Position numbers and translations under genes: made by a program. A DNA stretch of 64,000 nt. It comes from Rhizobium sp. WYCCWR10014 (GTDB lineage Bacteria; Pseudomonadota; Alphaproteobacteria; Rhizobiales; Rhizobiaceae). Under the pieces are notes generated by a model, which was not told the origin of the DNA, searched no databases, and worked only from the letters and a program-made list of their open reading frames with translations. The stretch is from assembly GCF_001657485.1 (NCBI RefSeq), contig NZ_LXFU01000038.1:52442-116441 (forward strand). Reading direction: 5' to 3'. Below, one piece after another: positions 17,863-27,101 of this stretch (within the stretch, counting starts at the first letter, position 1; every line of letters starts with the position of its first letter).

Positions 17863-18591
17863 TCAGACCTGAGCCATACCCCCATCGACGGCTATTTCTG
17901 CCCCTGTCGTAAAACTGCTCTCTTCACTTGCAAGGAAGAGGGCTGCGGCCGCCACCTCATCAGGTCTACCCATGCGCCCAAGAGGGATCATACTGGACAG
18001 TGCGACTCGAATTTCCTGTGAGGCCGCTGCCATCATCGCCGTATCGGTCGGTCCAGGGCTGACGACGTTGACGCGGATGCCTTTCGGAGCGAGTTCGTTT
18101 GCCCATGTGCGTGTGAACGATCGGACTGCGGCTTTCGTCGCACCGTAGACCCCATAGCCCTTGGTGCCGATGTCTCCCGCGATGGAGCCGATCAGCACAA
18201 TCGTTCCGCCGGGCTGCATGATGTCGATGGCACCCTGCGCCGCGAATACGAGGGATCGGACGTTCAGGCCGAATGTCCGATCGAAATGATCCTCGGAAAT
18301 GTCTTCAAGAGGTGCATATTCCGATAGGCCAGCGTTCACGACAAGCACGTCGATGCGACCATGTTCCGAACGGATCCGGTCGAAGACGCGCTGAAGATCG
18401 GCGCTGTTACTGGCATCCGCTTGGATCGTGCGGATGCTGCCCAAGCCGGCTACGTCTGGTTGGCTCTCCGCAACCTTGCGGCTGGTCGCGTAGACCTGCG
18501 CTCCCTCTCTGGCGAACCTCTGAGAAACGGCTCCGCCGATGCCACCGACCCCGCCGATAACGAGGGAAACCTTATTTGCTAGTCTGCTCAT
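17863..18591 (-). CDS. SDR-family NAD(P)-dependent oxidoreductase
   Basis: A 242-residue classical SDR. The cofactor motif is GGVGGIGG near residue 13, the Asn-Ala-Gly motif NAGL is near 88, the catalytic Ser is in IGSIAG, and Tyr and Lys are in YGVYGATKAA near residue 150. The C-terminus EIAVDGGMAQV is complete. It diverges from an HxlR regulator across a 95-nt gap with palindromic sites, so it is very probably that regulator's target. The substrate is unknown; HxlR/SDR pairs commonly respond to aldehydes or quinones. Confidence 0.92.
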   Translation of the reverse strand: MSRLANKVSLVIGGVGGIGGAVSQRFAREGAQVYATSRKVAESQPDVAGLGSIRTIQADASNSADLQRVFDRIRSEHGRIDVLVVNAGLSEYAPLEDISEDHFDRTFGLNVRSLVFAAQGAIDIMQPGGTIVLIGSIAGDIGTKGYGVYGATKAAVRSFTRTWANELAPKGIRVNVVSPGPTDTAMMAAASQEIRVALSSMIPLGRMGRPDEVAAAALFLASEESSFTTGAEIAVDGGMAQV

Positions 18592-18620
18592 GCTAACTCC
18601 ATCATCAGTGATGATGCTTA

Positions 18621-18686
18621 GATATATACTCTATACCTACGGTCAATTACGCACTATATGTAAAGCAGATATCAGGGAGTATATCT
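18621..18686. promoter_or_regulatory. HxlR-type operator region with AGATAT/ATATCT palindrome
   Basis: The gap between SDR and HxlR contains AGATATATACTCTATACC (18621-18638) and AGATATCAGGGAGTATATCT (18667-18686). The second is an inverted repeat whose centre is the AGGGAG ribosome binding site and which ends at the base before the HxlR ATG. Binding there would give tight autoregulation. Confidence 0.6.
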
Positions 18687-19109
18687 ATGGCTGCGACGAA
18701 CGAAGGTCCGATCATCAAAGCTTGCACGTCTCAAAGCCACAAAGCTGTCTCCGCCGAGGCGTTGCTTGACGTTGAGAAGGCGCGGCCCGTGCTTGAGCAG
18801 ATCGCCAACAAGTGGTCGGTCCTGATCCTCACCGTCCTGTGTACCAGACCGTCACGGTTCAACGAGATCATGCGGCGCCTCGACGGTATCACGCACAAAG
18901 CGCTGGCCGACGCGTTGAAGCGCTTGGAGCGTAATGGACTCATTCGCCGTGAAGTGCTCACGACAACGACACCGGTCGGCGTCGAATATACCATCACCTC
19001 GCTCGGCCGCTCCCTTCAGCAACCGTTCGAGGCGCTCTATGCGTGGTCCATGACCTACGGTCCCGAGCTTGAGCGCGCGCAAGAAGAATACGATCAGGTT
19101 CGAGGCTAG
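18687..19109 (+). CDS. HxlR-family transcriptional regulator
   Basis: A 140-residue winged-helix regulator. The HxlR core runs from residue about 32: ARPVLEQIANKWSVLILTVL, then RPSRFNEIMRRLDGITHKAL and LKRLERNGLIRREV, with the wing TTPVGVEYTITSLG. An N-terminal extension of about 30 residues precedes it and includes a single Cys (KACTSQSHK), a candidate redox or electrophile sensor as in other HxlR proteins. It diverges from the SDR gene at 17863 and probably represses that gene and itself. Confidence 0.9.
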   Translation: MAATNEGPIIKACTSQSHKAVSAEALLDVEKARPVLEQIANKWSVLILTVLCTRPSRFNEIMRRLDGITHKALADALKRLERNGLIRREVLTTTTPVGVEYTITSLGRSLQQPFEALYAWSMTYGPELERAQEEYDQVRG

Positions 19110-19155
19110 CGCGACAGGTATCGGCCGAAATTCACTTGCTCGGCCGGGCCGGTCA

Positions 19156-20016
19156 TCACGCGGCCCCGTTGACAAGATGGTGCGACACGGTCGAGATGAA
19201 CGCACGAAGACGCTGAAGACGTCGTAGGTCCCGGTGATATCCCATCCAGATGTCTCGCGCCGGCGGCGACATTGGCAGTTCCAGTCTCCGGATACCGGCG
19301 ATCTGATCGCCGACCACGCGGGGCAGGACGGCGATCCCGACGCCTTGCCTACACATGCGCCCCTGGACGTTGCGGTTATTCGATCGCAGGATTGGTTTCG
19401 CGTTGGGAAAACTCTCGATGAGCCAAGCGATATCGGGGAACTGCCCGGTCGACGTATCGTGAGTGATCAGCCGGAAACCAGCCCCGTCGCCATATTGGGG
19501 ATCGGGCGACTCCTCGGCGATATAGACCCCATACTCCAGCCTGAAGAGCCGCCGCTGAACAACATCGGCAGTGTTGAACGGAACGATGCGAAAAGCGACG
19601 TCGGCCTCGCGCTGGGCGAGATTGAAGAGACGCGTGCCGGTGAGGATCTCGACGTCGACATTGGGGTAGGCGTTCGAGAAATCCGCCAATATGGGAGGCA
19701 GTACATAGGCCCCAAACCAGTCTGCTGATGATATGCGCAGACTGCCTTTGAGATTCTGCTCCTGCCCCGCAAGCCGGCGCTCCATGGCCAGCGCTCCCTC
19801 TTCCATCTGCTCCGCCAGCGCGATGATGCCGTGGCCCTCTTCGGTCAGGATAAGACCGTCCGCAGTCCGCTGGAATAGCGTGTGGCCGATCGCCTCCTCA
19901 AGTGCACGCAGGCGCCTGCCCACAGTCGGATGGCTTGTCTGAAGAGAACGCGCCGCGCCGCCGAGCGTGCCGCATCGCGCAACAGCAAGAAAGATTCTGA
20001 CGTCACTCCATTCCAT
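19156..20016 (-). CDS. LysR-family transcriptional regulator
   Basis: A 286-residue LysR regulator starting at ATG 20016 (MEWSDVRIFLAVARCGTLGG). Residues 1-60 are the helix-turn-helix (AARSLQTSHPTVGRRLRALE) and residues about 85-285 the periplasmic-binding-protein-like effector domain, in the subgroup that works as in VtlR or CrgA. It diverges from the beta-hydroxyacid dehydrogenase/SDR operon at 20176, with a gap of about 160 nt, and is the likely regulator of that operon. A longer start at 20052 is possible but less usual for the family. Confidence 0.92.
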   Translation of the reverse strand: MEWSDVRIFLAVARCGTLGGAARSLQTSHPTVGRRLRALEEAIGHTLFQRTADGLILTEEGHGIIALAEQMEEGALAMERRLAGQEQNLKGSLRISSADWFGAYVLPPILADFSNAYPNVDVEILTGTRLFNLAQREADVAFRIVPFNTADVVQRRLFRLEYGVYIAEESPDPQYGDGAGFRLITHDTSTGQFPDIAWLIESFPNAKPILRSNNRNVQGRMCRQGVGIAVLPRVVGDQIAGIRRLELPMSPPARDIWMGYHRDLRRLQRLRAFISTVSHHLVNGAA

Positions 20017-20175
20017 CGGCCGCCCGCACAAAACTGAACGTAGAGAATACATTTATGTCAGTTAACGAACAAATCTAAATACCTAAATTCCTGTCGGTGC
20101 TCGGAGGCGTCTCGTTTGTTTGGAAGGCCGCCTCCATTCCGCTCATAGCCACTATCGGAACGGCAGGAGATGAAC

Positions 20176-21075
20176 ATGCAAATCGGATTTATCGGTCTCG
20201 GCAGCATGGGTTCGGCAATGGCTCCGAATCTGGTGAAGGCTGGCCATGATGTTCGAGCCTGGAACCGGAGCAAGGTCGCCCAGGATAGCGTTCCGGGGGG
20301 CACGCTTGTCGAATTCGCGGCGGATGCATTTCAGGCTGACGTCGTCTTTACGATGCTATCCGATGACACAGCCATTCGGGAGGTGATCCTCGATGCCGGC
20401 CTGCTTGCAAGCGCGCAACCAGGGCTGATCCACGTTGTCACATCGACGATCTCGGTCGCATTCGCGCGAGAACTGGAGCTGCTGCACGAAGAAGCGGGCC
20501 TTGGCTATGTGTCCGCACCGGTTCTTGGGCGACCGAACGTAGCGGCGAGCGGGCAGCTCAACATTCTGGCGGCCGGGAAGGCCGACGCAGTTGCCGCGAT
20601 CGAGCCGTTGCTCGCTACTCTCAGCAAAAAGGTCTGGAAGCTGGGGGAGAACCCCACTCGGGCGAATACGGCAAAGCTCGCCTGCAACATGATGATCGCC
20701 ATGGCGATCGAGGCTATGGCTGAGAGTGTCGTGCTGACCGAAAGCGTCGGGCTCGACCGGGCAGATTTCTTCGAACTCATCCTGGGCACCCTTTTCTCGG
20801 GCCGCGCCTATGAGAGCTACAGCGCGCAGATCACGGAACAGTCCTTCGAGCCCGGTTTCAAAGCCAAACTCGCACTCAAGGACATGCGCCTGGCGACTGA
20901 GGTCAGCAAGGAGATCGGACGCACGCTCCCGATGCTTGAAGCTGTCCGCGAGGGGCTCGACAAAGCCGTCTCGGCAGGCCTCGGCGAGAAGGACTGGTCG
21001 ATCATGGCCGATATGACGGTTCGTGGCGCCCACAGTTTGCAGTCGTTCGAAATCAACTCGGAGAAGAAGTCATGA
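20176..21075 (+). CDS. NAD(P)-dependent beta-hydroxyacid dehydrogenase family oxidoreductase
   Basis: A 299-residue protein of the 3-hydroxyisobutyrate/6-phosphogluconate dehydrogenase-like family. The ATG at 20176 is favoured over 20170 because only it leaves normal spacing to GGCAGGAG. It has the Rossmann motif GFIGLGSMGSAMA at residue 5, the NRS motif distinguishing the cofactor phosphate, substrate motif APVLGRPN (in place of the usual APVSGG), and catalytic Lys in ANTAKLACNMM. These proteins oxidise or reduce small hydroxy- or semialdehyde-acids. It is the first gene of an operon with the next SDR. Confidence 0.9.
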   Translation: MQIGFIGLGSMGSAMAPNLVKAGHDVRAWNRSKVAQDSVPGGTLVEFAADAFQADVVFTMLSDDTAIREVILDAGLLASAQPGLIHVVTSTISVAFARELELLHEEAGLGYVSAPVLGRPNVAASGQLNILAAGKADAVAAIEPLLATLSKKVWKLGENPTRANTAKLACNMMIAMAIEAMAESVVLTESVGLDRADFFELILGTLFSGRAYESYSAQITEQSFEPGFKAKLALKDMRLATEVSKEIGRTLPMLEAVREGLDKAVSAGLGEKDWSIMADMTVRGAHSLQSFEINSEKKS

Positions 21076-21896
21076 AAACTTGGCTCATCACAGGCTGCTC
21101 AAGCGGCTTCGGTCAGCGGCTCGCGCTCGCTGCAGCAAAGCGCGGGGACCGGGTCATCGCGACGGCCCGTAATGTCAAAGCGATCGGAGAAATGGCTGAG
21201 CCTTTCGGCGGCCGCATGATCTCGTTGCCGCTCGACGTGACGGATGCGGCGGCAGCCAGGGCCGTGGTTGCAAAAGCGGTCGAGACATTCGGCGGCTTTG
21301 ATGTGCTCGTGAACAATGCCGGCTTCGGACTGTTCGGTGCGATCGAGGAAGGCACCCCCGAAGAATATCGGCCGATGTTCGAGGTGAACGTCTTCGGTCT
21401 GATCGAAACCACCAGAGCAGCCTTGCCTGTCCTACGACGCTCGGGCGGAACGATCGTCAACATGTCATCCGGTGCAGGAATCGCCGGCGGCGCCGGTGGC
21501 GGATATTACAATGCCGCCAAGTTTGCCGTGGAAGGCATCTCCGAAGCGCTCGCCGGCGAGCTGAACCCATTCGGCATCCGCGTGCTGATTGTCGAGCCTG
21601 GGCCGTTCCGCACCGATTTTCTTGGACGTTCGATCACGATGGTGGCGAACGAAATGCAGGAATACGCCGCGAGTTCGCGCAAGCACTATCGCGAAACCAA
21701 CAACGGCAATCAGGCAGGCGATCCCGACAAAGCGATCGCGGTGATCCTGCAGGCAGTCGATTCCGAGGACGCCCCGCTTCATCTGCCCCTCGGGCCCGTC
21801 GCGCATTCGATCGCTGAGCGAAAGCTGGCTTCCTTCCGCAACGATATCGACGCGTGGCGCGACATCACGATTGCCACCGATTTCGACCAGCACTGA
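21072..21896 (+). CDS. SDR-family oxidoreductase
   Basis: A 274-residue SDR, translationally coupled to the preceding gene (ATGA overlap). Cofactor motif TGCSSGFG, NNAGFG, catalytic Ser in MSSGAG, and Tyr/Lys in GGYYNAAKFAVEG. The following EALAGELNPFGIRVLIVEPG is typical of the subgroup of SDRs that also carry a long substrate loop. The cytosolic reduction or oxidation of a carbonyl compound is implied; the partner gene suggests a shared pathway. Confidence 0.92.
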   Translation: MKTWLITGCSSGFGQRLALAAAKRGDRVIATARNVKAIGEMAEPFGGRMISLPLDVTDAAAARAVVAKAVETFGGFDVLVNNAGFGLFGAIEEGTPEEYRPMFEVNVFGLIETTRAALPVLRRSGGTIVNMSSGAGIAGGAGGGYYNAAKFAVEGISEALAGELNPFGIRVLIVEPGPFRTDFLGRSITMVANEMQEYAASSRKHYRETNNGNQAGDPDKAIAVILQAVDSEDAPLHLPLGPVAHSIAERKLASFRNDIDAWRDITIATDFDQH

Positions 21897-21947
21897 GCGC
21901 TAGCCGCAACCTCTGTTTTGAACTTTAACATCGACTGGAAAATTATC

Positions 21948-22795
21948 ATGATCGCAACTTTGAAGGGGTTTACCCAACAGCTGGTGCCGGTGAATGGCAT
22001 CAAGATCAACGCTGTCACCGGGGGCTCCGGCCCGCCGATCCTTCTGCTCCACGGCTGGCCGGAAACATGGTGGGAATGGCACCATGTGATGCCGCTGCTG
22101 GCCGAGCATTTCAGCGTGGTGGCCATGGATCTGCGCGGCGCGGGCTTTTCCGACTGCCCGCTTGACGGCTATGACAAGGCGACAATGGCGCGCGACGCGC
22201 ACGAGGTCATGGTTGCACTTGGGCATGAACGCTACGCCGTGTGCGGCCATGACATTGGCGGAATGGTGGCGCTGCCGCAGGCCGCCACCTATCGGGAGGC
22301 TGTTACCCACCTAGCCGTTCTCGACGTTCCGCTTCCTGGCTGGACGCAATGGGAGGCGACGACGGCAAGGATCTGGCACTTCAGCTTCCATATGAACCGG
22401 GATCTACCGGAGCGCCTGGTCCATGGCCGTGAATACGACTATGTTTCCGCCTTCATGGCGGAGCGGTTCTACGATCACAGCACGTTCGATCCGGGGGACA
22501 TCGAGATCTACGCGAAAGCGATGGCCCTTCCTGGCCGCACGCGCGGCGGCATGGAATGGTATCGCACCCTCGCCGCGACCATGCAGCCGCGCGCGAGTAC
22601 AAGACGGAGCCGCTCGAGATACCGGTGCTAGGTCTCGGCGGAGAGCATCGCTTCGGTGCCCATATGGTCCCGATGCTGAAGGAGTTCGCCAGCAATGTCA
22701 CGGGCGGCTCGATAGCGCGGTGCAGCCACTATGTCGCGGACGAGCGCCCGGATGAAGTGGCAGGCGCTCTGATCGAATTCCTCAAGGCTAATTGA
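21948..22795 (+). pseudogene. Epoxide-hydrolase-like alpha/beta-hydrolase, frameshifted
   Basis: From ATG 21948 the frame encodes a normal epoxide hydrolase start: LLLHGWPETWWEWHHVMPLL (oxyanion hole) and VCGHDIGGMVAL, with Asp as nucleophile. After GGMEWYRTLAATMQP the frame shifts (about 22590-22600) and ends early. The next frame carries on with YKTEPLEIPVLGLGGEHRFG and the catalytic histidine segment SHYVADERPDEV to a stop at 22795. Restoring one base would give a full-length enzyme of about 282 residues with a complete triad, so either the mutation is recent or the sequence has an error here. Confidence 0.82.
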
Positions 22796-22891
22796 AACTC
22801 TACGACCGCCCCGTCGCGCGCCGTGGGGGCGCCTATCGCGGGCGAGTTGCGCCCGATCGCGGTTGATCGATTAATAGGAAAGGAAACTGTC

Positions 22892-23422
22892 ATGACCGCA
22901 CCTGTCATTCGCGGCGTCAATCATATCGGCATCACGGTGCCCGATATCGAAGCAGCAAAATCATTCCTGGTGGAAGCGTTCGGCGGCCAGGTGATCTACC
23001 AGTCCTTTGGACCGCAGGACCCGCCGCGGCAGGGACCCGAATTCGAGCGGGCCACTGGTGCTTTCACCGGAACCGTGGTGCGTGCACAGGCGATGGTCAA
23101 GATCGGAACCGGACCTGACATTGAACTCTTCGAAATGCACGGCCCCCAACAAGCCCAGCCGGTTCGAGCCAGCGACTTCGGCATTACGCATTTCGGCGTC
23201 TACACCGACGACATCGACGCATCGGTAGAGCGCTTCGAAAAGGCCGGAGGCATTCCGCTCACCGCGCCGCGCGCTATTCCCTATGCGACTGAGAAAGGTC
23301 TTGGAAACAAGGTCTGCTACTGCCGCATGCCATGGGGCACGACGATGGAGTTTATTACCACCCCTGACCGCATGTCCTATCATGACCAGACGGACCTGCG
23401 CAGGTGGCAGGACGAGGAATGA
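22892..23422 (+). CDS. VOC-family (glyoxalase/bleomycin-resistance fold) protein
   Basis: A 176-residue vicinal-oxygen-chelate protein starting at ATG 22892 after AGGAAAGGAA. Two beta-alpha-beta-beta-beta modules are visible: GVNHIGITVPDIEAAKSFLV at the start and GITHFGVYTDDIDASVERFE in the middle. Metal-ligand candidates are His in NHIG and THFG and Glu in MEFI. It is an oxidoreductase/lyase-type enzyme of unknown substrate and follows the epoxide-hydrolase-like gene on the same strand. Confidence 0.88.
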   Translation: MTAPVIRGVNHIGITVPDIEAAKSFLVEAFGGQVIYQSFGPQDPPRQGPEFERATGAFTGTVVRAQAMVKIGTGPDIELFEMHGPQQAQPVRASDFGITHFGVYTDDIDASVERFEKAGGIPLTAPRAIPYATEKGLGNKVCYCRMPWGTTMEFITTPDRMSYHDQTDLRRWQDEE

Positions 23423-23588
23423 GCAGAGCGCGAAGACAGTCTTCTTAATTTCGTCGCGGCGATGCAGGCGTTATCGGACGGTTCGACGAGCCCGTAGCCG
23501 CACGACCGTCGTCCTACAAACGGCGACATTCGTAGAATTTCACGTCCGCGTGCTTCATTGGCTTCCAGGCCGAATAACATAGAAAGGT

Positions 23589-24080
23589 ATGGATATGTTC
23601 GGAATAACACCGCTCGGTTGGCTCCACACGTTGGGAAGTCTTCCTGCAATACCCGCAGCCGCCTACATGATTTTTCGATTTGGGCGGATCAAGCCAGATA
23701 GCGTACCAGGATACATTTATTTCGTTTGCATGCTGATTGGGAGCTTGACGATATTTCTCGTGGCAAAGGCACCAATTAGCCCTGCTATCGCGCTTGTCAC
23801 TTTGCTCTGTCTGTTTGGCGGCTACGCGATAAATAGGCTCGCCTTTTTTGGGCGCCTTCGGAAATACATCGAGACGTTCCTTTTGAGCCTTACGGTCTTC
23901 TTGCTGATGGTTCCATCTGTCTCAGAGACCTTACGACGTGTGCCCGACGGTCACCCAATTGTAACCGACCCGGACTCGATAGTCTTGAAAGGTGCTCTGG
24001 GGATCATAGCGGCAATCTTTGTTTTTGGTCTCGCGGCTCAGCTTTACCATTTGGCGCGGCACGGCGATCGTGCACGCTGA
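23589..24080 (+). CDS. Four-helix membrane protein of unknown function
   Basis: A 163-residue integral membrane protein, not recognised further. About four hydrophobic segments are visible (residues about 8-29, 42-60, 66-83, 95-112) plus a fifth near the C-terminus (GALGIIAAIFVFGLAAQL). The loop between the last two, RRVPDGHPIVTDPDSIVLKG, is polar. The organisation resembles DUF2306-like heme or quinone membrane proteins, but no ligand motif supports a function. Confidence 0.75.
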   Translation: MDMFGITPLGWLHTLGSLPAIPAAAYMIFRFGRIKPDSVPGYIYFVCMLIGSLTIFLVAKAPISPAIALVTLLCLFGGYAINRLAFFGRLRKYIETFLLSLTVFLLMVPSVSETLRRVPDGHPIVTDPDSIVLKGALGIIAAIFVFGLAAQLYHLARHGDRAR

Positions 24081-24416
24081 GACGCGGCAAAAGCATCACG
24101 ATACCGTCCAGCGGCAAATACCTTATCGACGTCTACCTGATGCGCAACGCGGCCCGTCGAAACGAAACGGCGAGCTATGACCTCGGTGACCGCTGTCGAC
24201 AAGGTCCACGTCCTAATCAGCTCGATGTTGCTCTTCTCGTGTTTCGCCATGCTGCCTAGATGGTGTGAACCGCATGGTCGGTCAATGCATCCGGTCCGCA
24301 AGATCGTGATGAAACTGTGTAGCGGTGTCCGACGACCAGCGGAGACGCAATCAGGGTCTCGATCAATGTTGGAAACCGGCAACCAAGCAGCAGTCGCAGG
24401 ATGCAACCTCGGGCGC
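24081..24416. other. Intergenic stretch, nothing recognised
   Basis: About 340 nt between convergent genes. An open minus-strand frame (24044-24406) has no ribosome binding site or known motif. Confidence 0.45.
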
Positions 24417-25313
24417 TCAACCTCTCGCGAACTCGCGGGCAGCCTGAATGAACGCGGTGAAAGCGGCCGGGGGGTTCTTCCTGCCGGGGTAGTACAGAGC
24501 TAGTGGCGCCAGCGACGGTGTCCAGTCTTCCAACACACGTACAAGCCGACCGGCAGCGATGTCATCCCGCACGTCCGCCTCCATAACGTAGCCGAGACCG
24601 ATGCCATTTTGCGCCGCGATCCTGACAAGACTTGACTCGTCCAAGGTGATCGAACCCTGCACGTCGATCTGTAGCGCTTCCCCGTCCCTCTCGAATTTCC
24701 ATCGGAACAGCGCGTTGTTGGGAAGACGGGCGCGGATGCAGCGAAACCGGTAGAGGTCGGCTGGGACGTTTGGCGTGCCATGCGTACGCAGGAATTCCGG
24801 CGACGCGACAACGGCGTTGCTGCGCTTGAGGCCGAGTGGTACGGCGATCATGTCAGCGGGGACAAGATCCGCCGGCCTCAGGCCAAGGTCGAAGCCCGCT
24901 GCGACGATGTCGACGATCCGGCCTTCAGTGACCAGGTCGATATGCACCTGCGGATAGCGCTGGAGGAACGAGAGGATCAGCGGTTCCATCACCTCTCGGG
25001 CGGCGGTGGCAAACGCATTGATGCGCAGTGTGCCGGTCGGAACCTCCTGTAGCGACTGGGCCGCCTGCATCGCGTCACGGATATCGGTCACAGCCGGCCC
25101 AACCCGCTCGACAAAGGTTCGCCCCGCATCGGTCAGCGACACGCTTCTTGTCGTCCGGTTGAACAGGCGGATGCCCAGTCGCTGCTCAAGCTTCCCGATG
25201 GAATTGCTCAAGGCAGTGGTGGATATGCCCAGATCAAGGGCGGCGGCTCGGAAAGACCCGATGCGGGCGATCGCCAGAACGGCATCGAGTTCAGCGAGAA
25301 CGGATCGGGTCAT
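24417..25313 (-). CDS. LysR-family transcriptional regulator
   Basis: A 298-residue LysR of the large AphT/DmlR-like group. The helix-turn-helix covers residues about 5-62 (AVLAIARIGSFRAAALDLGI, then SNSIGKLEQRLGIRLFNRTT). The effector domain shows TGTLRINAFATAAREVMEPL and the DLGLRPADLVPADMIAVPLG segment. It diverges from the NTF2/SDR operon at 25449 (gap 135 nt) and is the natural candidate to control it. Confidence 0.93.
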   Translation of the reverse strand: MTRSVLAELDAVLAIARIGSFRAAALDLGISTTALSNSIGKLEQRLGIRLFNRTTRSVSLTDAGRTFVERVGPAVTDIRDAMQAAQSLQEVPTGTLRINAFATAAREVMEPLILSFLQRYPQVHIDLVTEGRIVDIVAAGFDLGLRPADLVPADMIAVPLGLKRSNAVVASPEFLRTHGTPNVPADLYRFRCIRARLPNNALFRWKFERDGEALQIDVQGSITLDESSLVRIAAQNGIGLGYVMEADVRDDIAAGRLVRVLEDWTPSLAPLALYYPGRKNPPAAFTAFIQAAREFARG

Positions 25314-25448
25314 TGTCCCTCTTTTCGCAACGTTTCATCCTCGTTTATCCGGCTTATCCCGTCAATAAGGGTGATCTACCTTTCTGTCAGTCGACTTCAA
25401 AGAGTCGAACCACACCCGTCGATACAGAGAGAATGACTGGAGGACCGA

Positions 25449-25778
25449 ATGACGATCAAATTACCAAAGGCCATCGAAGCCTATTTCGAGGCAGACCGGA
25501 CAGGCAGTGCGGATGCCATCGCTGTCACCTTCACCGAAAACGGCATCGTGAAGGATAAGGGCAAGACCCATATGGGACGCGATGCTATCCGCGCATGGAT
25601 GGCCGATGAAGCTCAGCAATACAGCTACACCGTGGAACCATTTTTGATCACCATCGAGGACGGCAAGACGCAGGTAACGGCACACACAGCTGGCGACTTC
25701 CCTGGCAGCCCGATCGACCTGCGTTTTGTCTTCGCCCTGTCGGGCGACAAGGTAGCTGAACTGGAGATCACGATATGA
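25449..25778 (+). CDS. NTF2-like (SnoaL-type) small protein
   Basis: A 109-residue cone-fold protein. The N-terminal helix is LPKAIEAYFEADRTGSADAI, then the family segment FTENGIVKDKGKTHMGRDAI, then four beta strands ending VAELEITI. The start follows GGAGGA. It belongs to the nuclear-transport-factor-2 superfamily, small enzymes or ligand binders often encoded with SDRs. Its stop overlaps the SDR start by 4 nt, so the two are translationally coupled. Confidence 0.88.
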   Translation: MTIKLPKAIEAYFEADRTGSADAIAVTFTENGIVKDKGKTHMGRDAIRAWMADEAQQYSYTVEPFLITIEDGKTQVTAHTAGDFPGSPIDLRFVFALSGDKVAELEITI

Positions 25779-26554
25779 GCGCTTTTCTTACCCTTGAGGG
25801 CCGTCGGGCTCTCATCACTGGCGGCACTGCGGGTGCAGGCGCGGCAACCGTGGCGCTGTTCAAGGAACTCGGCGCCCGTGTGCTCACCACAGCTCGCAAG
25901 AAGCCGGCGGACTTTTCCGGCGCGGCCTTCGTCGAAGCCGACCTGACCACTTTGGATGGCGTCCAGACCGTTGTTGACGCCGTTCACCAGGAGCTCGGCG
26001 GACTGGATATCCTCGTGAATATGCTGGGGGGCTCCTCGGCACCTTCCGGCGGATTCGCTGCGCTCACCGAAGACGAATGGGAAAAGGAATTAAACCTCAA
26101 CTTTTTCCCGGCTGTTAGGCTGGATCGCGCTCTCATTCCCGGGATGATCGCCCAGGGAAGCGGGGTCGTTATTCACGTGACCTCGATCCAGCGGGTCCTT
26201 CCGCTGCATCAGGCGACGACCGGCTACGCATCAGCGAAGGGTGCGCTCAACACTTACAGCAAAAGCATCTCCAAGGAGGTTTCTCCGAAGGGTGTGCGGG
26301 TGGTGCGGGTTTCTCCCGGCTGGATCGCCGATCCGGGCTCCAATGGTCTCGCGCTTCGTATCGCGGAGGAAGCCGGCATCAGTTACGACGAAGCTGTGCA
26401 GACGATCATGGATTCCCTTGGTGGCATACCGCTGGGCCGGCCGGCCAAGCCGGGAGAAGTCGCCGACCTGATCGCCTTCCTTGCCTCGGACCGAGCTTCG
26501 TCTATCACCGGGACCGAGCATGTGATCGACGGTGGGACTGTTCCCACAGCTTGA
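25775..26554 (+). CDS. SDR-family oxidoreductase
   Basis: A 259-residue SDR coupled to the NTF2-like gene. Cofactor motif ITGGTAGAGAATV, the Asn-Ala-Gly position reads NMLGG (seen in some SDRs), Ser in HVTSIQ, and Tyr/Lys in TGYASAKGAL. C-terminus GTEHVIDGGTVPTA is complete. The operon is convergent with the OhrR-like gene that follows. The substrate is unknown. Confidence 0.93.
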   Translation: MSAFLTLEGRRALITGGTAGAGAATVALFKELGARVLTTARKKPADFSGAAFVEADLTTLDGVQTVVDAVHQELGGLDILVNMLGGSSAPSGGFAALTEDEWEKELNLNFFPAVRLDRALIPGMIAQGSGVVIHVTSIQRVLPLHQATTGYASAKGALNTYSKSISKEVSPKGVRVVRVSPGWIADPGSNGLALRIAEEAGISYDEAVQTIMDSLGGIPLGRPAKPGEVADLIAFLASDRASSITGTEHVIDGGTVPTA

Positions 26555-26584
26555 ATATCGAGGCCAATCTACCGCCCTTGCAGG

Positions 26585-27052
26585 TCAGGCGGGTGCATCC
26601 CACCCGCCGATCTGGGAGTAGATCGCATCGCGCAGATACCGCACGTCTCGGTTCAAGGCCGCGAGCTGCGGCGGTGTCTGGGTCGAGGCTGCAAGCAAGG
26701 TGTCGCTGAGGCAGCCGGCCCTGTGCTGTAATGCGCGCCCCTGGTCAGTCAGCGCCACCAGAACCTGGCGTTCATTGCTGAGATTTCGTGTCCGGCTCAC
26801 ATGCCCGGCAGCTTCCAGGCGTTTCAGAAGAGGTGTCAACGTGCTGGATTCCAGAGCAAGCTGGTCGGCAATGGAAACCACGGTCTGCTCGTCGCGCGCC
26901 CATAGAACGTTCAGGACGAGATATTGCGGATATGTCAGCCCAAGCTCGTCGAGCAGCGGCTTGTAGGCGCGCTGAATTGCGATGCCGGCGGTATAGATCG
27001 CATAGCAGAGTTGGTCGCGCAGGGGCGGGGGATCGTTGTGGCGTTGGGTCAT
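26585..27052 (-). CDS. OhrR-like MarR-family redox regulator
   Basis: A 155-residue MarR regulator; ATG 27052 is chosen because CAGGAG lies 6 nt upstream. It has the OhrR signature around the peroxide-sensing cysteine, DQLCYAIYTAG (Cys16), and LLDELGLTYPQYLVLNVLW. The winged helix contains SIADQLALESSTLTPLLKRL and ERQVLVALTDQGRAL. OhrR proteins leave DNA when the Cys is oxidised by organic hydroperoxide. Here the divergent target is a secreted alpha/beta-hydrolase instead of Ohr itself. A broken duplicate of this gene lies at 9850. Confidence 0.92.
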   Translation of the reverse strand: MTQRHNDPPPLRDQLCYAIYTAGIAIQRAYKPLLDELGLTYPQYLVLNVLWARDEQTVVSIADQLALESSTLTPLLKRLEAAGHVSRTRNLSNERQVLVALTDQGRALQHRAGCLSDTLLAASTQTPPQLAALNRDVRYLRDAIYSQIGGWDAPA

Positions 27053-27101
27053 TTTGAACTCCTGTGCTGACACATATAATCGAAAATATCACGAAAACCA
27101 A

